This document shows, one piece after another, positions 1-10,889 of a DNA stretch of 64,000 nucleotides (positions are counted from its first letter, which is position 1; every line of letters starts with the position of its first letter). Origin of the DNA: Ypsolopha sequella (lineage: Eukaryota > Arthropoda > Insecta > Lepidoptera > Ypsolophidae). The stretch is taken from NCBI GenBank assembly GCA_934047225.1, contig OW203998.1:17561280-17625279 (forward strand), read 5' to 3'. Position numbers and translations under genes: made by a program. The notes under the pieces are model-generated. The model was not told the DNA's origin, ran no database searches, and was given only the letters and a program-made list of their open reading frames with translations.

Positions 1-424
1 ATCGCCAAAAGTTTATAAAAGTAAAACTGAAAGTATTTTGCAGAAGTTATTTTGGCACCTCAGTTTACCCGCAAAGGTAGGCAGAGACCTTGCGGGTGCC
101 GAGGTAACTTCTGCAAGTTGTATATTCTACGAGCTAAAACATTTTCATTTACCACGCGGGACATCGCCGAAAAGCACGTAACAACTGGCGCCTATGGTAC
201 CGTCAAGGTAATCCTATTATGTTATTGTGCAATTTTTATATAAATAAAATCATATTATATTCTATTATATAAGTAAAACAGGGCTTTAGTTAAAATGGTT
301 TAAACTTAGAGCATTTAGTTACGGTTTAAGTGATCTAAATATCGATTAGGAATGGTAAATATTATGACATTTACTACGTAGGAAAGACTAGATTTATATT
401 ATAACTATGTCATAGGATTACTAC
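1..424. other. Gene-free flank (probable intron)
   Basis: AT-rich sequence with no exon-like open frame, no splice-site pair and no repeat that I recognise. It lies downstream, on the minus strand, of the last visible ihog-like exon, so it is most likely part of the next intron. Confidence 0.5.
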
Positions 425-948
425 CAGTGTTGCCACCTTGGTTTTTGAAAAAGAGCAGTTGGACAAGCTAGAAAGGGCTAGATTTAGCAAATTTTGCCAT
501 CAAAAGTGCTAAAAATTGTTTATTTGAAATGAAGTAAGTAATTTCAGAAAATGCAACAGAGTAATTGAAGCTAAGTTATTGAATTTGTTAAAAATCGTAC
601 CTGCTGAAGCAGAAAAAGTTGATGGCTGATTGACATCTGCGTTTTTTGCGGATTTGAACGAAAATTTCAAATGAATCCTACAGTTTTTTATTATTTCAGT
701 TGACACCTTGTGTGAACAGCAAGACTCTCTCAGTCGCTGTAAACCCCATCGTATACGTAGCATGGATATCATTGTTTTTAGCCCCATTTTGTTTCTGGTT
801 TTAGTTTTAATTAGGTTCACAGAACAATAAATATACACATAACGAAAAGGGCTAGATTGCTCTTTTCGGGCTAAATCATCAAAAAACGAGTTCAACCACA
901 GTAAAAAGTGCTAGATCTAGCCCGAAAAGGGCTAAGGTGGCAACACTG
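425..948. mobile_element. hAT-type MITE, 524 bp, intact target duplication
   Basis: The ends are inverted repeats: the left end reads CAGTGTTGCCACCTT and the right end is its reverse complement. The element is flanked on both sides by the identical 8-bp sequence ATTACTAC (417-424 and 949-956). An 8-bp duplication with CAGTG-type ends is characteristic of the hAT superfamily. The inside has no intact transposase. A 128-codon open frame on the minus strand (509-895) looks like chance reading of a degraded element. Confidence 0.85.
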
Positions 949-1110
949 ATTACTACACCTGCACTGCCTGTGTTTACGCATGCAACGACATCGCACGGCA
1001 CGACATATTTATACAAATGTAAGTATGTAACGACGTTCGGAGTCGTCGCCGCATTTTATCGTGTCGTGCGTTGTTGGACAGGCTGTTCAAACTTCTCACA
1101 TTTAATATAA

Positions 1111-1704
1111 GGCGCTGTGCCCACCTAAGTAACATGACGCGTGATCTGGCACGTAACTTTGCCACTCATTTCAACATTTAAAGCAATTGTATGGAGTAGC
1201 GCGCGGCTAGCGCCTATTCGCGTGGCGTAGCATCGCACCACCTGACGTGCCACACACGGTGTTATTGAAAGTGGCGCGAACAATTTCATATTCAAGAAAT
1301 TGAATTAGTTCAAGAAAGGCCTAGTCTTTACGATTACAATGGGTCCGACTACTGTTTGGCTTGAAATAGCAAGAAAACTTAGTGAATTAGGTAGTGTTTC
1401 GTATTCTCTTTTTATATGTTGTTAGTTATAGTATACGATGCAGAGATATTGACTGAAATCTCTCTACCTTCATTAAACAAGTTTTTTTTTTCCACATAGG
1501 ATGCACCCGAAACCTTTTTACACGGTTCTGAAGCAGCTTCGTCTTCATCGGACGACGACATTGTCTGAAGTGATTTTGTGCCTCATGATGTATCTCGTAA
1601 TGTCTCTCTGGTGGGTTCAACGTATGTCATGTCAGAGTCATGCTACATCTACATGCTACTTCGAAATCACGTCACTGCCACGTTACTTAGGTGGGCAAGC
1701 CGCC
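1111..1704. mobile_element. Inverted-repeat element, 594 bp, unclassified
   Basis: The left end (GGCGCTGTGCCCACCTAAGT) and right end are near-perfect inverted repeats of about 24 bp sharing the core TGCCCACCTAAGTAAC. The flanking bases (ataa / taac) do not give a clear target duplication. The GGCG terminus recalls the TTAA/GGCG MITEs elsewhere in this window, but the internal sequence differs. The right end lies 45 bp from the donor splice site of the ihog-like exon at 1750-1963. Between this element and the hAT copy at 425-948 there is a GC-richer stretch with no gene signal. Confidence 0.55.
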
Positions 1705-1749
1705 TAACGCGGGTGGAGCCGTAGCTAACAGAATAATGTTAATTCTCAC

Positions 1750-1963
1750 CTCATCCTGCGTCTTAAAATTAGTCACCGTCAACTGCCAGGCATCATACTT
1801 GGCTCTCCCCGGGAGAGGTCCGTTATCCCTGCTCCAAGAAGCCACTGGTTGAGGGTTCCCAACTACACCGCACCAGAGGTGAAGGTCCCCATTAGGTTCT
1901 ATAGGGACTGTGAGGACCTCTTCATCGTCTACTGTGCCTACGTAGTCTTGAGTTTCCAGAAAT
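1750..1963 (-). CDS. ihog: Ihog/CDO-family receptor, coding exon 5 (Ig3, partial)
   Basis: Fifth visible coding exon of an Ig-domain Hedgehog co-receptor-like gene. The acceptor is a T-rich tract ending CTACAG. The first base completes an Arg codon split from the previous exon (codon 218) and the frame then stays open for 71 codons to the donor GAG|GTGAGA (phase 0). The exon encodes the front half of a third Ig domain, with the first cysteine in LHLWCGVVGNP (about residue 249) and the core tryptophan in VASWSRDNGPLPG (about residue 261). The matching second cysteine must lie in the next exon, left of the window. Reading frame, splice phase and Ig spacing all agree with the upstream exons. A 594-bp inverted-repeat element starts 45 bp beyond the donor. 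The family call rests on exons 2 to 4; this exon alone only shows an Ig fold. Confidence 0.85.
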
Positions 1964-3305
1964 CTGTAGAAAAACGGTTTATGGTGTAAGTTTTAGGTTT
2001 AACATTCTTTATTTCTCATGAGAACATTTACATATTCACTTAAAATGAGAACTTAATAATTTCTAATTAAAGTTAAATATATTACACGACCAGTGGGTCC
2101 AGTGCAAGTTGACATACTATAGTGCACAAACACAACAGTTATCACATCAGATATGTGTAAAGTCCTAAAGTCTAAAACTATTAAAACAAGTGAATAGTTA
2201 CCAAGCTAAACTAAGCTATTTGGCCCGTCAATTTTTAGCAAAATCAATTAAGCCTAATTAATGTTCTACTTAGTCATTAAGTTTTGTACTTGGATTATTT
2301 TTTGAATTGAGTTATTATATTAGTATTGTACTCAAGCCAAAACTGCCACTTTAGAATTTTTGTCTGTTCGTCTGTATGTATGTATGTTCCGTTTTAACTA
2401 GAGGACCACATTTGGATGCGGTTCTCTTTATTATCATCGTATTGACCCTTGTCAGCAAATAGACTATACAGGTCCTCTAAAAAGGCCGCTTTGGATGAAT
2501 TATATTATGATTCTGTTGTAATGCCGTCTTTTTTGCACGCATGAAGAAACTCTGACTCCATCCTACTTTCAAATCATTCTTTGATTCACCCAAGTTGGCC
2601 TTTTTAGATCCCCAGTACGTAAGTACAGCCGGTAAGGGTTGTTGATAAAGTAACGCTCAAAACAAAAACGGAGCATGGTTTGAATAAATGCGGGCGGAAC
2701 CGCGGGCTATAAGATGGCATAGTTATATCAAAAATTCATTCCGTATTATTTTTTTTAAACAATGTTCTATTTTTTGTTCTTTTACTTGCTGAAAAATAAA
2801 ACCCTGAACATAAGCACAGAATAAAATAGTTTAAACTGGCACATATTTTATATGCGTTATGTGAGGCACTTTGACTGCCAAGTGGTGAAACAGGCCCTCA
2901 GTAACAAAAGATTACGTCTTCGAACGATAAAATAAATTAGTGCCTACCTATCTATGTTGAATTTCACTAAATTACCTACATATTTTGTTACAAAAATCGA
3001 ATCTAGTTGAAGAGCGTGGGCGAAAGCCAAGTGGGTGTAAAGGAGAAACAACCTTTCAGCTTGGAAGGAAACACATTTCTATAGGTATTCAATGAATAAC
3101 TACTATTTATATAACTTGTTCTCAATAACGTGATGGCAATATTAGATTTTCAAATTAGTTTCTTGTTTCGGGTACTCACAACATTTATATTTATACGTAA
3201 ATATTTATCAATATTGAGTTATTGTTTATTCAGAACGTTTTATTAGAACTCCATTTCACCCTTGTACCTACTTTACTTTTCTGAACATTGTTGCCAGACT
3301 GTAGG
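1964..3305 (-). other. Intron 4 (part) with no gene
   Basis: Part of the intron between ihog-like coding exons 4 and 5. Apart from the short MITE at 2474-2613, I see only AT-rich sequence without exon signals. Confidence 0.6.
2474..2613 (-). mobile_element. Short MITE (family D), single copy
   Basis: About 140 bp with inverted ends reading TCTAAAAAGGCC at the left and GGCCTTTTTAGA at the right. The same sequence occurs three more times at 27911-28332, where two of the copies form a large hairpin. This copy lies inside intron 4 of the ihog-like gene. No coding capacity. Confidence 0.7.
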
Positions 3306-4493
3306 CAGGGGCGTACCTATCGGAATTGGCGCCTAGGGCAAGCATAAAAGTTGCGCCCCTTCATAAATTATCTATTACCTTTTGCCCAGATTCATAACAC
3401 TTTTACATGTCTTTTAAAGGGTTTTACGTAGTAGAATTATCATCCCAAGGCTTTTATTATTTAACATAAACAGATACACTAAATAGAAAAGTTAAGTCAT
3501 TTTTATGTTCCGTTTTAGAGCAAAAATTTGTCCGTAAAAGTGCGTGCACTTTTAACAATCTTAAACTTAAAATTGAAACTTTTTTGCCTTTTGCAACACA
3601 AACAGAATTACAATATCTACTAAATCTGTTTTTTTAGTTTCGTCTCGCTCTACCCTGAACAAAGCTAGGTCACATGACATTTTTTGACACGTCGTAGCTC
3701 TCAAATAAGAAAGTATTAGTTTTAGGTCACAACCTGGGATGGATATTGCAATCGTAAGCTTAATCTGCATTAAAATGCGCAGATTGGGAATGATATTATT
3801 TATTCTACATAAAAATGAATTCAAGGAGCTTTTCAGATCTATTTTATTAACGTTTTTTCTTGTAGAAATTGGCGTACGAATATCTAATATTTCTTAGTGT
3901 AACTGTTATCCGTTTACATCACAACCATAGAAATCTATAAAATCTTTAGATTTATTTCTTAAATCGTCGCGGTCGACTGTGCCGTTAGAAGGTTTTTTAA
4001 TATTTAGATCCATTTAGCATTCGTTCTCTTTCTTCCTTAAAAGTCAACCCAACGTCCATCGCATTCTCTTCAGCCATACGTTGTTTTCGCCTTTGACGTT
4101 TTTCAATCACTGAATCCCATTCCTGGTCAAGATTGAAATCTTTCTCGAGTTCAACATTAACCAACATCCCTCTTTCATCAGAAAAATAGTCTCGGAGAGC
4201 TTTTATATCTAAGGCAGCATTTTGAAAATGTAAACTGGAAGAAATCTCCACTAAGAGATAAGCTCGCCTATGTACATGTTATTTCTAAGTGCAATTGTTA
4301 TTATATTTATGTGTGTATATTATAATAAGAGAATTCATAGTAGGATCCTGGAGCCCTCTCGCTCGTTCGCGAAAACTCACCATGCGTAGAAATTGTGGGA
4401 CTATTTGATTTTAAGAATTTGCTAGTTTTGCGCCCCCCTTTGAATGGCGCCTAGGGCACATGTCCTACTTGCCCCACCCTAGATACGCCACTG
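3306..4493. mobile_element. hAT element remnant, 1188 bp
   Basis: Inverted ends CAGGGGCGTACCTA and, at the right, TAGATACGCCACTG. The flanks are ACTGTAGG (3298-3305) and CCTGTAGG (4494-4501), an 8-bp duplication with one mismatch. Subterminal 'ggcgcctagggca' motifs lie near both ends in direct orientation. The minus strand at 3997-4251 keeps a coding remnant. The element fills most of the intron between ihog-like exons 4 and 5 and its right end is 43 bp from the exon 4 donor. Confidence 0.85.
3997..4251 (-). pseudogene. hAT transposase fragment (ZMYM1-like), truncated
   Basis: An 84-codon minus-strand frame inside the hAT element at 3306-4493. It contains ALDIKALRDYF followed by a basic run, EKRQRRKQRM. 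This order, a short helix, then the W-D residues of NLDQEWDSV, then a KRQRKR-like basic run, resembles the segment of 'zinc finger MYM-type 1-like' hAT transposases between the RNase-H-like core halves. The family resemblance is from memory and moderate. It is far too short to be active: no catalytic D-D-E set and no C-terminal dimerisation region are present. Confidence 0.45.
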
Positions 4494-4536
4494 CCTGTAG
4501 GTACCCGAATTTATCTATACGAAAATCCAAAATTAC

Positions 4537-4709
4537 CTGAAGCCGCCTCTTCCTTCATTCTGCACTTTTAAGGAAACCTTCTCCGGAAGGTCCAGGGTCT
4601 GACCACTCAGCTCGTTGGTAGCTGAACAGCTATATGTACCACTGTCTTCTGCTGTCGCGTTGTAAATCACCAGCACGCCATGGGAACTCTTCACCTGCTT
4701 CTTGTTTCC
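4537..4709 (-). CDS. ihog: Ihog/CDO-family receptor, coding exon 4 (end of Ig2)
   Basis: Acceptor TTCTCCAG|GG and donor TTCAG|GTAATT. It enters in phase 0 and leaves with two bases of a split Arg codon. It encodes 57 residues (about 161-217) that complete the second Ig domain. The motif EDSGTYSCSATN supplies the tyrosine-corner and the second disulfide cysteine (about residue 188), preceded by the F/G-strand feature GVLVIYNATA, where N-A-T is a potential N-glycosylation site. Vertebrate CDO has the same layout here (G-x-L-x-I-x-N, then ED-G-Y-C-A-N). The hAT element at 3306-4493 ends 43 bp past the donor. Confidence 0.88.
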
Positions 4710-6193
4710 CTGGAGAAGTAGAAAGGAAATAAAATCATAATTACGTAGGTACGTAGAAACAAGTTTCAGCAGATTAAGACTGCCTTCTTCTAGGCGAGTT
4801 TAGACGCTTACGCGACAATGACGTTGTGCCTCACAGCCGTTTATTTACATCATAAGTATGTTTTATATACAAGTGGTGTGATGTGACAGATGTTGGGATT
4901 GCAAACTGAAAGTCAAACCCTCGTACACCCCTCCCTATTCACAATCGATGATTACATCCCAACGTAAAAATGGATGGACCGGCGTAATTCGACTACAATA
5001 CGTAATTTTTATGGTACGAAAGAGGCCTTTTAAAAGGAATTATGTAAGAACTAAATCCAGTTTGCATAAGAATTCTGTATCCATGAAAGAGTTGAAAACT
5101 TTGTGCTGAAACGTTTCCAAACTTCCCACATTACACCAATGATTTAGTAGTTGAGAGAGAAGTCATTGAGTAAACACGTAACTTTGTTGCCAATAACAAT
5201 AGAACATCCATAAAACAGTTTAGTTAGAGCCAATGTGAGGAATACATAAAATCGGAACACCCACTGCCTTGTGGGAAGTTTCTGTGAATAAAATCAAGAT
5301 TGGTTACTATTTTGTCCTGTATTTTATCTACTCCCATACTGCAATAAGGTAATTACAACATCAAAAGCGGTTATAATAAGTACCTACCTACATTGTTTGA
5401 CCGTTGCTATAATTACATTATAACACCGCAGTTCTGCGCTGTGATTGGCTAAATTTATTATAACACTGCTAGAGAACCAATCACAAGCGATAACTGTCTG
5501 TCTTAATTTCTTAAGCCACGCCCTCTTTACTGTCTCTCTCTTCTTATTGGTCTCAGACATCTACATACATCCTATGAGCTCAGGGTATCATGACGAGTAT
5601 CACTACAATATCATGACGAGTGTTCTTTTTCACATTTTTCGTCAAGCTGGCAATTTGCGTACACATAGAAGAGTAAAGTAGCCCGTCTAAAGTTTGGAGT
5701 ATTTTTTGTTTGTTTGTTTCCTTAGAAAAACTGGAATTTAATTTATAAATCATTGGACTTAACCCCGTCAGATATAATTGCAGAAGCTATAATTGCAAAT
5801 GATAGGCTCTTGCCGCCAAAATCAAGAGACAAATAACTGAATACCCCCGAAAATTTTCTTCAGTGGAAAAGAATAATAATAAAAAAAAGTGCTGCATCAT
5901 TTTCTTATAACTTTCTCTTGGCATACTTCAGTGAATTGATAAATAAATATAAACCATCTTCATTGTGGTCTACAGGTAATACATTCAATGCAGAAGAACA
6001 CAATCAAGTATAAAAATGATAATAATATAGACATATTAACTTTAATAATAATTACTTTTTTCTTTAATTATGAATATTTTATTCATTTCCAGTATAATGG
6101 TGGCCCAGCCGCTTTAGGACAGATACCAAAGCTTTGTTATTTAAATCATCCATTTTTTTAAACCTAAATGGAAGATTGCTTGTATCCACTTAC
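4710..6193 (-). other. Intron 3, no gene seen
   Basis: Intron between ihog-like exons 3 and 4. AT-rich, with a short run of GTTT repeats near 5707 and no open frame with coding character. I see no transposon with definable ends in it. Confidence 0.6.
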
Positions 6194-6385
6194 CATCTCA
6201 TCTTTGAACCAAGTGAGCACAGCTGGGGGGTTTGACTCGGGCGTTCGGCAGTGCAAAGCCACGGTGTTCTTATAGGGTGCCGTGATGACCCTCCGCTCTG
6301 CCGAGTTGTGGGTCAGTTCGACCCTGGCCACGGTCAAGCGGGCCGGCACTGATGCCAGGACTACTGCTCCGTACCAGACCACGCA
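6194..6385 (-). CDS. ihog: Ihog/CDO-family receptor, coding exon 3 (end of Ig1, start of Ig2)
   Basis: Acceptor TTTGTTCCAG|TG and donor GAGATG|GTAAGT, exactly 64 codons, phase 0 at both ends. Residue 97, the first of the exon, is the cysteine that closes Ig1 (GLYQ | CVVWYGAVVLASVPARL across the junction). Ig2 opens with the first cysteine in VALHCRTPESNPPAV (about 142) and the core tryptophan in LTWFKDE (about 155). The strings VITA and PESNP followed by A at matching spacing are shared with vertebrate CDO Ig2, and YQC-V-W-G then A-S-P-A-L is typical of insect Ihog/Boi Ig1. Together these are the strongest evidence for a Hedgehog co-receptor family member rather than another Ig protein such as PTK7/Otk. 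Confidence 0.9.
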
Positions 6386-8230
6386 CTGGAACAAATGGTT
6401 AGATCGAGCAATTTTTTTTTTCCATGGCTTTTTTATGTTTTTGGCCTTTTGTAGAGTAGTAAACTAAAGAAGATTCGAGAAAACAAATCACGCGACTGGT
6501 CTTTTATACACATGAAGGCTGGCTCTGCTGTATTTACGGCTATTTAAGGTGACTTTGCATAATCATACTGGAGACGCGGTAAGTCAGGAACAAGGTTCAA
6601 TTACCCTTTCTGTGAAAAATGGAAAATAAAATTCTACTAATTGACTCGGGGTTGTTCTTTTAAATAAATATAGGGGCACAAATACATATTTTTGGTATTA
6701 TGCAGAGAGGGTCATTTAACCTTGATCCTGGCCACTAACTTTGTCTCCAGTATGAATTTGGCAATATCGTGCCAAGTCACCTTATACAGGATGTTAAGAT
6801 GATGTTTCGAAAACCGGTCAATACGAATAAGTTTTCGTGAGAAGAAATTGAGACATCGCGAAAAAAATTGTTTCATACATTTTGGTCTTGTAATGTAGGC
6901 GTGTAACTTTTCTATGGAACAGGTGATTTATTTTTTCACGATTTGTGTGATAGTTCCTTAGTAAAAGTTGTTTGTATGAACGATTACTTAATACCTAGCA
7001 AAAATGAGAATTATATTGAGAATTAGAAATGAAAATGCTGTGGACTTGAAGGAGGCATGTGAACAAAGAACAAATGAAGCACAAAGTTGGAATATATTTT
7101 CTTCTTCCGCCATATACAAGGTAACGCTGTTCTGAAAATGAAAACCCTCCATCTCCAGTGTTCATCACGCGACCCTTTGATGATTAGCGACAAAAGTACC
7201 TACTTGGCTGGTAGGTTTATATCTCCTCCATTGCCAAAAATTATGCAAAACACTGTTGCGCGAACGATATACCCAAAACCCCCGCCCTTATGTTTTAAAC
7301 ATGTCGTGTAGCTAATCAAACCCGGTGGCTTGCCCTTAAGTGGCTTAGGTGTTTTATAGACCGATTAGACAATCCCCGAATGGCAGACCTTCATGTAGAG
7401 TATGTAGACTATCTACACGGAAATGTTAGTTTTCGCTGAATTTGGCAGAGCTGAAGTAAAGGGCGGAGAAAGACACAGGATAATTTTTATTCCGAAAAAT
7501 GCTCCCGATGGAACTGGAAAATTTTGTCATCTATCAGTTTTGACATATCTCACTTTTGACATCTGTCACATTTAAGATGAATATCAGTTTAGACCTCAGA
7601 ATAAGGAATATTCTGAGGTTTAGACACCTGTGACATTTGACATAATAATATATCTTTTGACATCTGTCACTTTTGTCACATCTGTCACTTTTAAAATGTA
7701 GTGTAAACAAATATTCAGCCTTTTACTTGTAGTTTTATGCAAAAAATATTAACAATAAAAGCAAACTTTATATCTTTCGATATATAAATACAAATAAAAT
7801 AATAATAATAATATGAAATATAAATCAGTCAAAAAAAACGATAACAACGCGTGCGAAGCCTCGGACAAAATTTTGCTAGTAACGTTATCTCAATATAACT
7901 GTTTAAGTAACATTTGACTCCAATAACGGTTTTGAATACATATTAATATAAGGAAGACGTCTTAAAAACATTCAAATTATATTTTTTCTTCAATAACGTT
8001 TTAAAATTACTTTATTTGCCAGCATCTTAACAATTCAATTGTGACGTACAGTACTTCCAGGGTAATAATGCGCATACAAATCTTCGCCAGTGTTCGGCAT
8101 AGTTCGTATTTCCTTACACTTTCTATACAATCAATAAGGTCACGTGGTACGTCCGGTCGCTCAGCTATAGATTTCTATGCGCATTATATCTTTGGGAGTA
8201 CTGTACTAAGATAAGACAATCCTAACTAAC
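6386..8230 (-). other. Intron 2, no gene; one MITE
   Basis: Intron between ihog-like exons 2 and 3. It holds the MITE at 6546-6783, a hairpin at 7595-7619 (arms CCTCAGAATA) and repeated 'gacatctgtcac' strings around 7560-7690. No exon-like frame. Confidence 0.6.
6546..6783. mobile_element. AAGGTGAC-ended MITE, copy 1
   Basis: Inverted ends AAGGTGACTT and AAGTCACCTT, with a second pair of inner inverted motifs (CATACTGGAGAC / GTCTCCAGTATG). Copy 2 at 32086-32344 has the same ends and is a complete fold-back. The TA on both sides suits a Tc1/mariner-type insertion but is not proof. It lies in intron 2 of the ihog-like gene. Confidence 0.7.
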
Positions 8231-8460
8231 CTGGTACAACCCATTCCTCGTACTATCTTTAACCTCAACTGCCAGTCTCGTGGACACCCCGTTGCTTTCG
8301 AACGGCTCATGGACATCACGCCACGGCGCGTCATCAGCCGTGGACTTCCACCGCCAGGCAAGCCGCTCTCCTGGCACCCTGACCTCACACTCGAAGGTCA
8401 CGATGTCTCCGACTGGCGCGGTCACGGATTCGGGCCACTTCGTGAACTCCATCTCGATTT
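8231..8460 (-). CDS. ihog: Ihog/CDO-family receptor, coding exon 2 (Ig1)
   Basis: Acceptor CTGTTCCAG|AA and donor TACCAG|GTTAGT. The first two bases complete a Glu codon begun in exon 1, giving 230 bases that with exon 1 make exactly 96 codons. It encodes residues 20-96: a mature N-terminus EIEMEFTKWPESVTAPVGD, the first Ig1 cysteine (FECEV, about residue 44) and the core tryptophan (RLAWRWK, about 55), ending just before the closing cysteine in exon 3. This is extracellular sequence of a cell-surface receptor. In flies, Ihog and Boi bind Hedgehog through their FNIII domains, which would be encoded left of this window. The internal ATG at residue 23 is not the start, because exon 1 supplies an in-frame signal peptide. 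Confidence 0.88.
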
Positions 8461-8724
8461 CTGGAACAGGAGTTTAAATGAAGGTTAGAGAATGTATTTT
8501 GTATTTTTATTTAGTTCGAACCGGGTGTAAATGAACAACAGGTATCTTTAAATTACAAGGGGTACAAGAAATATTTTTGCCACCGAGGATTCGAGGCCGT
8601 TATTTTGAATTCAGAGCGAAGCGATTCTAAATTAGAATCCTGAGCCTAGCGAGGAATTCAATATACGCCGCCCGAGAACAAAATATCTGGGCCCCGAGTG
8701 ATACATACTATTTTTATCACTACC

Positions 8725-9040
8725 TGCGGCGCGGCGGTAGCTCAGGGGTAAAACGCTAGTCTCTCAGTCCTGAGATCCAGGTTCGATCCCCGGTCGGGCA
8801 TGCACCAATGAGTTTTTCGGAATATATGTGCATAGTATTTGTTCTTACTTACCACTTGCTAAACGGTGAAGGATAACATCGTAGGGAAACCCACAGCCTT
8901 AAAAAGTGTGTATTTGTGCTCGAAGTCCGATAGAACTAACACTCACCACGTATTTAATCGTATTTATCGTTGGTGAAACGCGGGAGTTCCGAGTGTAGAC
9001 TGTGACTTGCATTTCATATTTTACACTCGAAACACCTCTG
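8725..9040 (+). mobile_element. tRNA-headed SINE, copy 1 (near full length)
   Basis: It begins with a tRNA-like head: A-box region GGTAGCTCAGGGGTAAAACG and B-box GGTTCGATCCC. A body follows that is shared with copies at 36126, 51358, 31435 (minus) and 22690 (minus), including 'gcatgcaccaatgagttttt' and 'gtgcatagtatttgtt'. The acceptor-stem halves do not pair, so this is a SINE head and not a working tRNA. It lies in intron 1 of the ihog-like gene. Confidence 0.8.
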
Positions 9041-9769
9041 ACACCTGTGAGAAAAATAGAAAGCTCCAAGTACCTGGTATTTTGTGGTACCAATTGTTGC
9101 ACCACATTAGCTGCATCATTCATTTAGGTACTATGTTTTCAGGAGTTAACATATCACTATCACTATTCGAACTCATTTTTAATTATTATTTGCAATAACT
9201 TAGCGAAGACTAGCGTGAAATCTGAGAAAAAATGAAATGAAAGAAGAAAGAATGCACATAATAGCTTTTTTTTCAGCGCGCATTGCCGCCAAAGCCTAAC
9301 CAGCCAGTAACTTCTTCATAAATTATGCGTTCGACCTCTTTAGTTAAATGACGCTAATCTATCAGAAGCACGAACGAGGACCAACAGGCGCAAACTCCCA
9401 TGGGAATAAATTTGATTTTGACTCCCGCTATCCTCTAAAGCCAATTTGTCGATTTTCGAATAGGTGTGATGAAAAATAAATTAAGTAATACTACAATTAG
9501 CGCGTGAGTATAGTAAATTTTGTATAGAGCAAGTCTGCATTCAACTCGCGCGCTAACTAAATATGCTGAATGGTAAACGAAAACACTATGAAATAAACCT
9601 AAAAAAACTAAAACAATAAAAAGCGTATGTTTATGCCCGAAAAGACTCACCCCCTATCAATATATTTGGGACACAAAAATCGTCGGAGAATAAAAGGTAC
9701 AGTGTTGTCAGTTACAGTACGGATTCGAAACCACTTCTGATATGTCGTGTCCAGGTGATATGTTTTTAG
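9041..9769. other. No gene seen
   Basis: Intron 1 of the ihog-like gene. AT-rich sequence without a recognised repeat or exon. Confidence 0.5.
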
Positions 9770-10190
9770 TGTTCTGTAGTACCTAAAAGATATACAAAAG
9801 GAACATTTACGGTGAGACTACGTTGTTCGTCCGTCCATCCGTCCGTATGTCACAGCCTGATAACTTTAAAGACTTGGAATTTGGCACAAAAATAGCATTC
9901 ATTTGTCCATACAAGACAAAGTAACAAAATAAAAAAAAATTGTTCAAAGTTCTTGCAACACAAAAGTTTCCAAAATTTACTGACACTGATTTCGGGAAAC
10001 CTCGAAAAACCACAAAAAAAAGTTCCTCCCTAAAATTAGTGGACCGAAAAATAAGAAAAAAATCATGGTAATTTACAGGTAAATTACAGGAAATTCACGA
10101 AAACAAAATGACAAAATTCAATTTATTTCTCACCCACCATACGGAAATCTAGGTACGCGAGTCTGACTCACACTTGACCGGTTTTGTTTA
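9770..10190 (+). repeat. Interspersed 'ttggccggtttt' repeat, copy 1
   Basis: It starts near 'gtagtacctaaaagatataca', runs through 'gtccgtccatccgtccgtat' and ends at 'ctcacacttgaccggttttg'. The same start and end marks recur at 28557-29248, 45045-45772 and, inverted, 60780-61022, with related copies at 11080-11960, 21655-22512 and 41075-41600. Repeats of this kind are common in lepidopteran genomes. I cannot assign a class from sequence alone. Confidence 0.65.
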
Positions 10191-10432
10191 CTATTGTGTT
10201 TTATGGCTAAATAAATTCTACGTCGCTTTATGGCATCGTGCTATGGGACAACTCTACAGAGATTGAGAGTATTTAAATTGCAAAAACTAATCTAGGTACG
10301 CGAGTCTGACTCACACTTGACCGGTTTTGTTTACTATTGTGTTTTATGGCTACATAAATTCTACGTTGCTTTATAGCATCGTGCTATGGGGCAACTCTAC
10401 AGAGATGGATAGAGCATTTAAATTGCAAAAAC
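10148..10432 (+). repeat. Tandem duplication, 143-bp period
   Basis: Bases 10148-10290 and 10291-10432 are near-identical direct copies. Each contains the tail of the ggccggtttt repeat fused to the start of a LINE fragment, so the duplication arose after that junction formed. Confidence 0.9.
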
Positions 10433-10730
10433 GCCGCATTCGAGCAATATTTGGATTAAGTAAGACAAAACCGACTCATGCCGTTCATAATTTAGAGATA
10501 ATAATATCTTACCTTTACCTTGTTTGTACGAATTAGAAATGTGCTTATTTGTATATAATAATAAACATTCATTTCAACAAACGCTTACAACATGAAAATA
10601 AATTACACCAGCCTTACATAAGGCTAACTCTTACATTCAAAAACAGTTTCATTATGTGCATAAATATATATAATAAGCTACCTGATGTATTTAAAGAAGA
10701 ACTGCGCAATCAATGCTAAACATCAGTTTT
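10327..10730 (+). mobile_element. LINE fragment (Jockey-like reverse transcriptase C-terminus)
   Basis: The plus-strand frame reads YSIVLWGNSTEMDRAFKLQK, then RRIRAIFGLS, then after a frame break CINIYNKLPDVFKEE. The set W-G-N-S-x-x-x-x-x-A-F-x-x-Q-K-x-x-I-R followed by Y-N-x-L-P is the usual C-terminal part of insect Jockey/X-element type reverse transcriptases. The fragment is 5' truncated and broken by stops and frameshifts. It is not active. Confidence 0.75.
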
Positions 10731-10889
10731 GCATTGGATTCAGTTCCGTCAATGTAGTGTAGATGGTAAAAATTTGAAAAAAATATGGCGTGTTTTTTGA
10801 CTCAATACAGTTATTAATTACACTTTATAAATAAACATACTTTTAATCTCCTTTTAAGTATATTACTTTTAAAAAAGCACGAATTTCAC

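Noticed and set aside
3306..4493. Active transposon with its own gene
   Set aside because: Only an 84-codon fragment remains; no catalytic region.
1750..8460. Assignment of the Ig exons to PTK7/Otk
   Set aside because: I first considered it, but VITA, PESNP and the YQC-V-W-G / SVPARL pattern fit CDO/Ihog better. FNIII and kinase parts are outside the window, so this is not fully settled.
8725..8800. Possible tRNA gene
   Set aside because: Acceptor-stem halves do not pair and the same head is followed by the same body in several copies, so it is a SINE.
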